Below the pieces are notes generated by a model. That model ran no database searches and was not told the DNA's origin. It was given only the letters and a program-made list of their open reading frames with translations. DNA of 25,786 nt, taken from positions 1 through 25,786 of the forward strand of contig JAUCBJ010003822.1 in assembly GCA_032718475.1 (NCBI GenBank), read 5' to 3'. Below are positions 1 through 8,742 of the stretch, piece by piece. Source of the stretch: Nemertoderma westbladi. Its lineage: Eukaryota > Xenacoelomorpha > Nemertodermatida > Nemertodermatidae. Every line of letters starts with the position of its first letter. Position 1 is the stretch's first letter. Position numbers and translations under genes: made by a program.

Positions 1-1670
1 CAATGCAATCAATCCCACACACACCATATCACCGCCCATACACCAGGATGCCAGTACGAATGAGTTATTGTGTATAAAACCGAGCATCCACATGCAGAGA
101 CAACAACTTACTGCACATTCGATTGACAATGCTCCCCAAGATTGGCCAGCCTTACCAGATATCTCGTGGAAGCCTTCTGCCGTCCACACTAATGAACAGT
201 CACAGAGAGTGTCTGCAGCAGAGCCGTGGTAGATGCCTATTGGTAGTGTGGTTAGTCCACCCCCCCGCCCCCCCCCCCCCCCCCCCCCCCCCCCCAACAA
301 AAAAATTATTCAGGATGCATGTGGTGCACATACATTACTTTTATTTTTGAGATATAATTTACATTATTCCGTCATGTTTTGAATTTGAATGAAACCTTTT
401 TATTCCCTTATCTGACGAAACACGTGCGCTTGCAAGAAGTGATGTTTAAAAATTCAAATACGAACATTGTTGCATGATTTGGTATCGCGTACATAAAAAT
501 TACCTGCTAGGTTCGAAAAATGATGTACGATTCCATTGTACTAATAATAATTGTTCGGAAATGATGATATTTATCACGGTGTGTTGTCGCTAATGAACAT
601 CATAGGGCGTGTACCTGCATCAAAGCAAAATGTAAAAACTCTGTTTTGCAATTCTACTGCTGTATAGAAAATATAGTTTGAAGTTTGAAGAGTTCAGTAT
701 AGTAATTCAGTATATTCCAACTTCACTAACATAATTACAAACCCATTTACTTTATAATCTACGGGATATAATATACCTCTATGAACCAAAAACTTAGCAA
801 TCATCCTTCAAGCTAACATCACGGATGAAAGATTCTGGTTGAGAGTAAATCCCGAACGCAAAAGATAACCGATTGACATTGTAATGAGGTAATTACCCCA
901 ACATGGGTTCCTAGATGGAAGCAGATTGACCTTGTTGTAAAATTCATTTGTCCAGCCTGGAACGCCCTGGGAAGCAGCTATTATCTACCTACATATAAAC
1001 GTAACGACCTTGAGAAACCGCAGAATGTGGAATATGGCCGGAAGTGCAGTAGTAACTGGTAGCGGATTGATGGGAGGGGAGGGGCTCATCCGACGACTAC
1101 CATAATAGAACTTATAGATTATAAGTAGTTAATCGAGTTATATTACTGCTGGTTGAGCAGACCGGAAAGAGTGGAGTCGGCCAGGAATGGTGGAGACTCT
1201 AGAGGATAACTCAATAATCTCTGGTCGATCCATTCATCATACGCCCGTGAATCGTCGCAGTCCATTACGGTACATTACTACACTCTATAGTTTAGGTGAC
1301 GGCTACCAACAGAGAGTCGGCGGGCTGCCTCTACTGAGAGATAAACCACTCAAATATACTTAGATATCACACTGGTAACGGTAACTGGGTTCTGGATCCA
1401 CAGCGCTCATTTTAATATGATTTTAATACGCCAGGCCGTTATACTGAGTATATTGTGAAGCCGTGATACGGATGAGAATAATAATAAATGAGCCGTGTGG
1501 AAAACCTTGTGGGAATGCCTGATTTGTGGATCGATGGGACCCATTTGTAGGATAGGATCAATGCAATACTCCTTGGAATTGGGATGGAAACGTATGGTAC
1601 TTACGTAAAGCATGGAACCCATTTGGGAAGAAGGAACCATGCAATACTAGTTGCATGTACTATACTTGGT
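1..1670. other. Non-coding stretch, no gene seen
   Basis: I see no protein with recognisable similarity, no credible exon chain and no RNA gene here. Short open frames near 123-350 and 1407-1640 have low-complexity or random-looking translations. Apart from the poly-C run at 260-295, I see no tandem or inverted structure. Confidence 0.5.
260..295. repeat. Poly-C homopolymer tract
   Basis: The run is 36 bases long and is all C except for one G at 267. On the minus strand it is poly-G with G-quadruplex potential. Its exact length is uncertain because such runs are prone to sequencing and assembly slippage. Confidence 0.9.
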
Positions 1671-1743
1671 GCCACCTTGGTGTAGTGGTTGCAATGAATT
1701 CACATCTCTCGTAAGTCGTGGGTTCGATCCTCACATGGGCCAG
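1671..1743 (+). repeat. tRNA-derived SINE head (plus-strand copy)
   Basis: This is a tRNA-like segment with an internal RNA polymerase III promoter: box A TGGTGTAGTGG near 1678 and box B GGTTCGATCC near 1721, with tRNA-like spacing. It cannot fold into a good complete cloverleaf, so it is a SINE head and not a functional tRNA gene. A related copy lies on the minus strand at 25244-25316, sharing the head and about 10 bases beyond it (cAGGGCAGTT). The SINE body probably continues to about 1930, but its 3' end is not clear. Confidence 0.7.
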
Positions 1744-1990
1744 GGCAGTTATAGTTTAGGCACGAATGCTTTAAAGGGACCAGCCATGGCGCATCTCTGC
1801 ATTGCCATCCTTAAGTTGTAACTAAATGAATATTTAGTAGATTTTCCTTTGGGGAGTATAGTTTTGCGGGAACCGCACTGGAAATAAGTCGACAGACTGT
1901 GCTTAATCCCTGCCCTAACGGCCTAAGAAAATTTACTTTACGTATGAAAGGTTTTTCATTCTAACATTCTAACTTTATAGTTAGAAGAAA

Positions 1991-3008
1991 TGACCCATGC
2001 AACCCAGTTGAAAAGATCCAGGTAACCCAGTTGGAAGGATCCAGGTAACTCAGTTGGAAAAGGATCCAGGTAACCCAACTGGAAGGATCCAGGTAACCCA
2101 GTTGGAAAGATCCAGGTAACCCAGTTGGAAGGATCTAGGAAACACAGTTGGTAGGAAGGATTGATGCAACTCAGTTGGAAGGATCCAGGTCACTCAGTTG
2201 GAAGGATCCAGGTAACCCAGTTGGAAGGGTTCCGGTAACCCAGTTGGAAGGATCCAGGTAACCCGGATGTAGGACAATTCGGTCCCGGACAATTCGGTCC
2301 CAAAACACTAAATAAATGGGACCGAATTGTCCGTAGTCAGTATCCGGACAATTCGGTCCCGGACAATTCGGTCCCAAAACACAAAATTAATGGGACCGAA
2401 TTGTCCGGGACCGAATTGTCCTGCTTCCAGGTAACCCAGTTGGAAGAAACCAGGTAACCCAGTTGGAAGCAAGAATCCATGCAAATCAGTTGGAAGGATC
2501 CAGGTAACCCAGTTGGAAGGATGCAGGTATCCCAGTTGGAAGGATCCAGGTAACTCAGTTGGAAGGATGCAGGTATCCCAATTGGAAGGATCCAGGTAAC
2601 TCAGTTGGAAGGATGGAAGGATCCAGGTGTCCTAGGTGGAAGGATCCCTGCAACCCAGTTGGAAGGATCCAGGTAACTTAGTTGGAAGGATCCACGTAAC
2701 CCAGTTGGTAGGAAGGATTGATGCAACTCAGTTGGCAGGATCCAGGTAACCCAGTTGGAAGGATCCAGGTTACCCAGTTGGAAGGATCCAGGTAAATCAG
2801 TTGGTAGGATCCAGGTAACTCAATTGGAAGGATCCAGGTGTCCTAGGTGGAAGGATGCCTGCAACCCAGTTGGAAGGATCCCGGTAACTCAGTTGGAAGG
2901 ATCCACGTAACCCAGTTGGTAGGAAGGATTGATGCAACTCTGTTGGCAGGATCCAGGTAACCCAGTTGGAAGGATCCAGGTAACCCAGTTGGAAGCAAGA
3001 ATCCATCC
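1991..3008. repeat. 23-bp minisatellite with ~211-bp higher-order period
   Basis: Tandem copies of a 23-bp unit built on GGATCCAGGTAACCCAGTTG plus GAA, about 40 copies, most with a BamHI site. Variant units (CCTAGGTGGAAGGATGCCTGC type, and a longer TAGGAAGGATTGATGCAAC type) recur in the same order around 2631 and 2842, which gives a 211-bp higher-order repeat. The array is interrupted by a foldback element at 2272-2421. Open frames on the minus strand (for example 2171-2377 and 2797-3006) are translations of this repeat and not genes. Confidence 0.93.
2272..2421. mobile_element. Small foldback (MITE-like) element inside the minisatellite
   Basis: The 15-mer GGACAATTCGGTCCC and its reverse complement GGGACCGAATTGTCC make up two adjacent palindromic modules. 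The module at 2346-2421 is complete: two direct 15-mers, a 16-base AT-rich loop, then two inverted 15-mers, a perfect 30-bp stem. The module at 2272-2332 has two left and one right 15-mer. The sequence is unrelated to the surrounding 23-bp units, which resume on both sides. No transposase or clear target duplication is visible, so the class is unknown. Confidence 0.75.
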
Positions 3009-3023
3009 GATCCGGTTGGGTAA

Positions 3024-3290
3024 AGGATATTTATAGTTTATTATTGGTGTTGTGGGTGAATGAGTGGTTTCATATTATTATAACTTTTGTTGGGCACAGC
3101 TTTTGCAAAGTCGGCAAATACGTCCAGGTGGTATCGAACTGGAGACCTCCGGGTTTGAAGTCTGACGCTCTAACCATTCAGCTAGCGGCTCAGGTAAAAT
3201 ATAGACCTGGAAATACTATCGGATATACCTTGTATGTCCGCAATTTACCTCCTTATGGCCTCCCATCTGTCATACCATCATATGCTGCCA
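3024..3290 (-). repeat. tRNA-containing repeat, copy 1
   Basis: Read on minus, a tRNA-like segment (3129-3191) has box A TAGCTGAATGG and a box B-like GTTCGATACC, with anticodon-arm text resembling tRNA-Gly/Arg but a poorly paired stem. About 95 bp of shared sequence lies upstream (3192-3290) and about 100 bp downstream (3024-3128), so the tRNA-like part sits inside a longer repeat unit. The same flanks recur in the copies at 3451-3605 and 3602-3830. Confidence 0.7.
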
Positions 3291-3450
3291 CTGTGCTCAA
3301 CCCTACAGTACTTGGCTGTCTTGAACCACTCGCTGCGCTACAATGAAAGGGTTAGTGTATAATAACCATGAACCATCACGGCCACAATTATTAATTTTCC
3401 ACTCTAGTTACTAATTTAGGTAGGACAGTCACACCCAGAGAGAATTGCGA

Positions 3451-3605
3451 CCGGTATATTTATAGTTTATTATTGGTGTTAAGGGTGAATGAGTGGTTTC
3501 ATATAATTAATACTTTTTGTTGGGCACAGCTTTCGGCAACGACGTCCAGGTGGGATCGAACTGGAGACCTCCGAGTTGGAAGTCTGACGCACTAGCTAGC
3601 AGCTT
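3451..3605 (-). repeat. tRNA-containing repeat, copy 2 (partial)
   Basis: This copy matches 3024-3185 in order and orientation (the TTTATAGTTTATTATTGGTG start, TTGGGCACAGC, and the tRNA-like box B GTTCGATCCC on minus). It is shorter because about 10 bases are lost before the box B side. It faces the plus-strand copy at 3602-3830, forming an inverted pair with about a 100-bp spacer. Confidence 0.7.
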
Positions 3606-3830
3606 ATGATGGTATTGACAGTTGGGAGGCCATGAGGAGATGAATTGCGGACATACAAGGTATCAGATAGTATTTCCAGGTCTATCTTTTACCTGAGCCG
3701 CTAGCTGAATGGTTAGAGCGTCAGACTTCCAACTCGGAGGTCTCCAGTTCGATCCCACGTGGACGTCTTTGCCGACTTTGCAAAAGCTGTGCCCAACATA
3801 AAGTTATAAGGATATTTATGGCACAGAATC
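3602..3830 (+). repeat. tRNA-containing repeat, copy 3 (inverted partner)
   Basis: The region is the reverse complement of most of copy 1: body first (3602-3691), then tRNA-like boxes at 3692-3760 (TAGCTGAATGG and GTTCGATCCC), then the AAAGCTGTGCCCAACA tail. The tRNA-like part has a CTTCCAA anticodon-loop text (Gly-TCC-like), but its anticodon stem mispairs, so a working tRNA is unlikely. Confidence 0.7.
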
Positions 3831-4330
3831 AGGGTTCGATTACGAACCAAATGTTCGGTGTGCAACAGCAATCGTCCTCCTCTCAAGGACTCCCACAAAC
3901 CAGTCAGAGTATTGTTCCTTAATCATAACCAAATTTGGGCTATGGCCTGGCATATCAGGTCCGTTCATAAGATATCAGTAACTTTTGTTAACAGGAAATA
4001 ATATGGCTGGCTATGTTAAGGGAAATTCGCCCAGAAGGGATGTAAAGCGATAGAAGTTTCGGAAGAGTCGAATCAGGAAATTGAGAAAGTCCGTGAATCA
4101 ATGCACCCTGCCGTCATCCCTTATTGTTTATGACTAAAGAGACGATTCTTTTGATCTTAGGGGAGATTTATAAATTACTAAGTAATTTACACTACAGTGT
4201 TATAATTTTCGTATCTCATCTTTGTTTGCTTTATTTATTGAAAAACGCACACTGTCACCAAAACAGTAAATAATTGAATAATGATTAATTTTTACTCATC
4301 GAATAAATTAAGCTAATTAGAAAACTGTCT
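3831..4330. other. AT-rich non-coding stretch
   Basis: No gene, tandem repeat or strong inverted repeat is visible. The open frame at 3713-3898 on minus reads through the tRNA-containing repeat and looks spurious. Confidence 0.45.
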
Positions 4331-4680
4331 CTATACTGTAGGTTTGCTTGGCAGCCCAGCACCGTCCTCAAACCCCTGCCCACTTCTCCACTTCACCCGC
4401 GAGCCCCGTAGGCAATGGGAGGCCCCGCGTATTATCGCGAACTGGACGCGAGTTCGGACCCAGCCCATCGTGGTGCTGAAAGGTCGCCCCCAGGAACGGT
4501 GCAGCCTATCAGCCAAGATACGGAGGAGGTGGTTTGCCTGCGGAGCGAGTACGCCGTCACAGGACGCAACAAACGGGGAGAAGTCGCCCCGTCGTGCCGT
4601 CACTGCTTCCGCGTACAGCCGCTTCTTTTGGTCTTCGGCCGACTCGAGGATAGACATTGGGGTGCGACCCACATAGGACC
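4331..4680 (-). pseudogene. C-terminal fragment of a retroelement-associated protein
   Basis: The minus-strand frame encodes about 113 residues. Motif-like blocks are FSPFVASCDGVL (residues ~31-42), LRILADRL, MGWVRTRVQFAI and CLRGSRVKWRSG near the C terminus, then a stop. From general knowledge, this block order recurs as a C-terminal module of repetitive, reverse-transcriptase-associated proteins in many aquatic invertebrates. I cannot assign the exact element family. The segment is markedly GC-rich against AT-rich flanks, and coding resemblance stops abruptly near 4680, as expected for a 5'-truncated insertion. No RT domain is attached. A diverged exon of a domesticated gene is the alternative. 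Confidence 0.5.
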
Positions 4681-4889
4681 CTTGCTTTATTTATTACGTT
4701 TTTGTTTAAATGAGTTTGTATGCCATATGGCAGGCCTATTAATATACCTGGTGCACCAGCCAGTACAGGTACGCTACTGGATTCTCACCCGCTTTATTTA
4801 GTAATACATTATGATAATACAGTAATAAAAAAATAGAATATTTATATTCCAAGGGCCTACGTGATGGCTTCCTAACGAGTTACATCATC

Positions 4890-5130
4890 ATGGATTATTT
4901 CTCAACAACACAATAATGAGCTTATTTCTCAACAACTCATCAAATATTCTATTGTTTTTCTACAACACAACAATGCTATTGTTTCTCAACAACTCATCAA
5001 ATATTCTATTGTTTTTCTACAACACAACAATGCCAATGTTTCTCAGCAACTCAACTATGCTATTGCTTCTCCACAACTCAACATGAGCTTATTTCTGAAC
5101 ATTACAACAATGTTATGGTTCATCATCACT
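4890..5130. repeat. Degenerate ~27-30 bp tandem repeat
   Basis: The unit reads roughly TTGTTTCTCAACAACTCAAC plus AATGCTA. It occurs about eight times, with a 57-bp dimer (one 30-bp and one 27-bp subunit) repeated nearly exactly at about 4922-4978 and 4979-5035. Later units are more diverged. The flanks at 4681-4889 are AT-rich with no gene. Confidence 0.75.
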
Positions 5131-5139
5131 AACTCAACC

Positions 5140-6463
5140 ATGTCATTTTTAATAATCAAAATGGGGAAATTCGACGCAAATAACAGATGATTACTCTCAA
5201 TAATAAAACTGTAAGCTGTTCTATTGTGTTTAGTTTATTGTTTTGGTTAAAATAACGTGCCACTGTAACCTGCTACTTTCCCTAAATTGATAATTTAACA
5301 TTGAGGCGGGATATTAATTCACCAAGGCGGGTTTTGAGGTCAGTTTCCCCCCTGTCTCAAAAAATTACCCTGGCTATAGCAGGTATCAAAACCATAAAAT
5401 AAGATCATATTTTTTTAAAAATTGAAAAGTGTTTACTTTTGATACACGTTAGGTCAGTTGTAATCAGAAGAAAATTATATAATTTTTCTCGGGTTGGCTT
5501 TTTTGGGACACTTTCTCTATCTGCTTTTTAACTTCTCAAAATTAATTGTGTTGAAAGAAATTTTTGAAAGGAATTTTTGAAAGGAATTTTTTTTTAAAAT
5601 ATATCTTTGTTTTAAAATTACCCGAAAATAGAAAATTTAGCGATTTTTTACACAGAAAGCCATAACTTTTTTACAACAAAACTTCAAAGGGTTGCTGTTT
5701 TTTTATTATTATTATTCCGGAATGCGTATCATTACTTTTTCATTATTCCGGCTTACAAGGTAATTATTACTCCATTCTATATCTGCCATTAATAGAGATA
5801 GTGATAGACACAAACTAGCTGTGCATGATATCGCTTTCACTGTCCATTATTTAATCTGTGCATACTACATAATTATTAATTGACATTTTGAAGAATTTTA
5901 AGGTGAAAGGTTCACGTTCAAAACCAGGGTAGCCTATAAATAACATAATGTAAGGGAGAGGGTTGGGATCTGCGCGCCACTTTGTACAAAATAGAGAAAG
6001 ATTAAGCCTATTTCGTGAGGTCTGAGATGTAAATAATTACATCGAAGCATAGGAAGGGAGATTTGTACCAAAATGTGACCAAACGGAGAACAAATGGTGG
6101 CGTCATTTATAACGGCTTCTATTTATATACGACGTGTAAAGAGATTTATAATATCCGGTTCAAAATGAAATTGGTAAGATGAAAAGGAGAAAAAAGTTGA
6201 TCCGCACAAAAAATACATCTTATATTTAAGAAAAATATTTGTAACCCCGGTTATCTGTCAGTTGTTACCTTACAGATATGGAGATTTAGTGACATCTTTA
6301 GGAACTGACTACGTACGTTTTATGTACAATAATACAAATGAGTGACTGAGTGACGATTGATAGCGTAAACTACAGAATACACAACTCCAGTAAACACTGC
6401 GGGCACATATTGTATGTGCATTACCGTATACAAACTGAATAGACCTATACTATAGTATTACTG
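5140..6463. other. AT-rich intergenic stretch; possible 3' region of the RanBP1-type gene
   Basis: I see no coding region. There is a short tandem triplication of GAAAGGAATTTTT at 5553-5595. On the minus strand, downstream of the RanBP1 stop, an AATAAA followed by a run of A lies at about 5700-5706 (TTTTTTTATT on plus), some 760 bp past the stop. It is a weak candidate polyadenylation site, and I see no closer canonical AATAAA. Confidence 0.35.
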
Positions 6464-7228
6464 CTAGTATTCTCTTCCGCTATCATCAATAATTTTTGCT
6501 TTAGTATCACTTTCAACAGTATCAGCTGTACCGGTATCAGCTACAACAGTACCGGACTCAGTTCCATCTGTATCAATTTCTCGATCTGAACATTTAGTTT
6601 CCGCGCTAACTTTCCCTTTAGCCTCGACCTCCTCCACTGATCCATTAGGCTCCCCCTTTTCTCCACTAACAACTCCATTCTCTCCCCTCCCAACAGACAA
6701 CTCTTGAATCTTACTAACAATCTCCTCGCTACCATCTCCCCGCTCTACGACTTTACCGGAATCGATAACCGACTGCTCGAATACCACGCGGAAGCGATCA
6801 GCAATCCCGGAATCCTTGAACCGAATGGCCAACGTCTCTGGTTTGGGTTTCTCGTCTGCGTAATCAGCGTTGACACTCCAGACCCAGGCCTTATCGCTGC
6901 CGGCACTGCGTGCTAAACCCATCCCCTTTACGATGAAGTGGTTGGCGCACAACTTACGAGTCTTCTCTCGACGCATTAGGAAGCGAACTCTCTGCGTGAT
7001 TCGGTGCCGGAGGAGTTTAACTTCCCCGACCCCGCGATCTTTCCATTCTTGCCCGTCGTCATGATCACCTTGGATGTACCGGTAGAGTTTTCCCCGCTGT
7101 TGGAATAGAATCTCTTCGTCTTCCTCTAATGTTTTTGTTTCTATCTGGGGTAAACTGACTATTGGTTCGAATATTATAGATTCGTTTTCTTTTTCAACAG
7201 AAGCGATATCGTCCTGGACTTCAGCCAT
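6464..7228 (-). CDS. RANBP1: Ran-binding protein 1 (RanBP1-type)
   Basis: The 254-residue open frame is uninterrupted. RanBP1 binds Ran-GTP and stimulates RanGAP, helping to take apart export complexes on the cytoplasmic side of the nuclear pore. The Ran-binding domain spans about residues 20-155. FEPIVSLPQIETKTLEEDEE opens it, followed by EWKDRGVGEVKLL (61-73), LMRREKTRKLCANHF (84-98) and SDKAWVWSVNADYADE (111-126), all hallmark blocks of the family. An export-signal-like stretch, IVSKIQELSV (170-179), sits where vertebrate RanBP1 has its NES. The Glu/Asp/Thr-rich tail after residue 180 makes it longer than the human protein (about 200 residues). The chosen ATG is in good context (A at -3, G at +4) and gives the natural N terminus. 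The gene has no introns here, whereas vertebrate RANBP1 has several, so it may be an intact retrogene or a naturally single-exon gene. I see no frameshift or stop. Confidence 0.93.
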   Translation of the reverse strand: MAEVQDDIASVEKENESIIFEPIVSLPQIETKTLEEDEEILFQQRGKLYRYIQGDHDDGQEWKDRGVGEVKLLRHRITQRVRFLMRREKTRKLCANHFIVKGMGLARSAGSDKAWVWSVNADYADEKPKPETLAIRFKDSGIADRFRVVFEQSVIDSGKVVERGDGSEEIVSKIQELSVGRGENGVVSGEKGEPNGSVEEVEAKGKVSAETKCSDREIDTDGTESGTVVADTGTADTVESDTKAKIIDDSGREY

Positions 7229-7605
7229 ATTCTGTAGTCAGGTACGGTAGTACTGTCAGACTGTAGTACAGTAGTATTCCAGTATTCTGGAATTAAGTGC
7301 AGAAGCGATTATTATATATCTGTTCTGTAGGCCTACAGCTGTATACTGCAAGCAGTACTGGACTGGAATCTCAGTATCTGGGTATACTGGTATGGTTTGG
7401 GTATATGTCAGTATGTTATGTTATAGGCCTACTGGCCTATTATGTACAGATGTACGTAGGCCTACTGTGTACTGCGTACGCTGACACCACAACCACACCT
7501 CCTATTTCAGTACCGGTACCGGTAAATTTAACAGTTGTAACATTTACAGTCGTAAAGTAGGCCTACAGACATGAGAGTAAAAACTCAAGGGGTATAACTT
7601 TTGCG
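7229..7605. other. Region upstream of the RanBP1-type gene
   Basis: This stretch is probably the 5' UTR and promoter region of the minus-strand gene. No TATA box is convincing. It is dense in short palindromic text: TAGGCCTAC occurs four times between 7328 and 7566 (7328, 7427, 7457, 7558), and GTACTGTAGTACAG-like text lies near 7240-7275. The small open frame at 7297-7560 looks spurious. Confidence 0.4.
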
Positions 7606-7852
7606 TGAACATCCAATAAGCCTGTTTATGAATGCTTTCAGTGGTTGCCATCAATTCTGGCCACAACTAACTCTGAAACTGCAGCTAAAATTCTCACAGA
7701 TGAATTAACTAACACACTTGACCTAATTGCACCAATTAGGAGCATCCCATCAAGCAATCAACTGAGTCATGGATCACCCCTGAAATCATGTCATTGATTC
7801 AGGCTAGAAATAGAGCCCAATACATTTTCCATCACCATAAGAACGCCACCTA
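7606..7852 (+). pseudogene. LINE A, endonuclease-RT linker fragment, left part
   Basis: The frame from 7621 reads through KILTDELTNTLDLIAPIRSI, typical of the region between the endonuclease and the RT of CR1/L2-group LINEs. After a frameshift near 7745-7760 it continues as SWITPEIMSLIQARNRAQY. Endonuclease and RT are absent. It stops exactly at the 9-bp target duplication of the TIR element and resumes at 9859 with YNSYKRLRNDVT, the next expected part of the linker. Confidence 0.75.
7844..7852. repeat. Left 9-bp target-site duplication
   Basis: CGCCACCTA directly precedes the left TIR and is repeated at 9850-9858 directly after the right TIR. Confidence 0.85.
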
Positions 7853-7987
7853 ACAAGTCCCTAAAAGGTGCCACCCTGCTCCATAGCGCGGGAAATTCAA
7901 ATGATTGAAAGACATGTAATTTGTACTGGAAGGGGAGGGGTGGCAGATCAGATCTGCCACCTATATTTTGGCGGTAAATTCAAATTT
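7853..7987 (+). repeat. Left terminal inverted repeat
   Basis: It matches the reverse complement of 9722-9849 with few differences (one C/T substitution and a small indel in the AAGGGGAGGGG stretch). It contains an internal perfect palindrome at 7939-7961: GGTGGCAGATC, one base, then GATCTGCCACC. Confidence 0.9.
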
Positions 7988-8095
7988 AACATTGAATATA
8001 ATATGAATACAGTAAGACTAATGTAATTCATTGAATCAGAATAAATTAATTCTTATCGGTTTAACTCACTCATCCGTTATTGTTGTTATTTTATC

Positions 8096-8700
8096 TATTC
8101 TGGGACTTCCAGCAGCACGTGAATAAATAAACCAGCACGTTAACTAGTCTGGGACTTCGAGCAGCACGTGAACAACTAAGCTGACTGGTTAACTAGTCTG
8201 GGACTTCGAGCAGCACGTGAAGAACTAAGCTGACTGGTTAACTAGTATGGGGGTTCGAGCAGCACGTGAACAACTAAGCTGACTGGTTAACTAGACTTGG
8301 GCTTCGAGCAGCACGTGAACAACTAAGCTGACTAGTTAACTAGTATGGGGGTTCGAGCAGCACGTGAACAACTAAGCTGACTGGTTAACTAGTCTGGGGG
8401 TTCGAGCAGCACGTGAACAACTAAGCTGACTGGTTAACTAGTCTGGGACTTCGAGCAGCACGTGAACAACTAAGCTGACTGTTTAACTAGTATTGGGGTT
8501 CGAGCAGCACGTGAACAACTAAGCTGACTGTTTAACTAGACTTGGGCTTCGAGCAGTACGTGAACAACTAAGCTGACTAGTTAACTAGTATGGGGGTTCG
8601 AGCAGCACGTGAACAACTAAGCTGACTGGTTAACTAGTATGGGGGTTCGAGCAGCACGTGAACAACTAAGCTGACTGGTTAACTACACTGGGACTTCGAC
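8096..8700. repeat. 49-bp tandem array carrying CACGTG
   Basis: Twelve units of about 49 bp. The core is CTGGGACTTCGAGCAGCACG followed by TGAACAACTAAGCTGACTGG and TTAACTAGT. Eleven units keep the E-box CACGTG (one has TACGTG), and most keep GTTAAC and ACTAGT. The array lies inside the TIR element and ends in a poly-G run. The units abut without variable spacers, so this is a minisatellite and not a CRISPR. Confidence 0.95.
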
Positions 8701-8720
8701 CGTTCGAGCAAAATTGAGGA

Positions 8721-8742
8721 GGGGGGGGGGGGGGGGGGGGGG
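8721..8742. repeat. Poly-G tract (22 bases)
   Basis: A pure G run follows the last 49-bp unit within the TIR element. Its length is assembly-sensitive. Confidence 0.9.

Noticed and set aside
3129-3191. Functional tRNA genes at 3129-3191, 3550-3602 and 3692-3760
   Set aside because: Pol III boxes are present, but the anticodon and acceptor stems mispair and the segments are embedded in a repeat.
6464-7228. RanBP1 called outright as a processed retrocopy
   Set aside because: Lack of introns alone is insufficient; no adjacent poly-A tract or flanking duplication is evident.
7297-7560. 87-residue plus-strand open frame upstream of RanBP1
   Set aside because: Composition follows the GTAGGCCTAC-rich sequence, and there is no domain or homology I recognise.
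8096-8700. Regular 49-bp repeats looked at first like a CRISPR array
   Set aside because: Units abut with no unique spacers, the context is eukaryotic, and the array is inside a TIR element.
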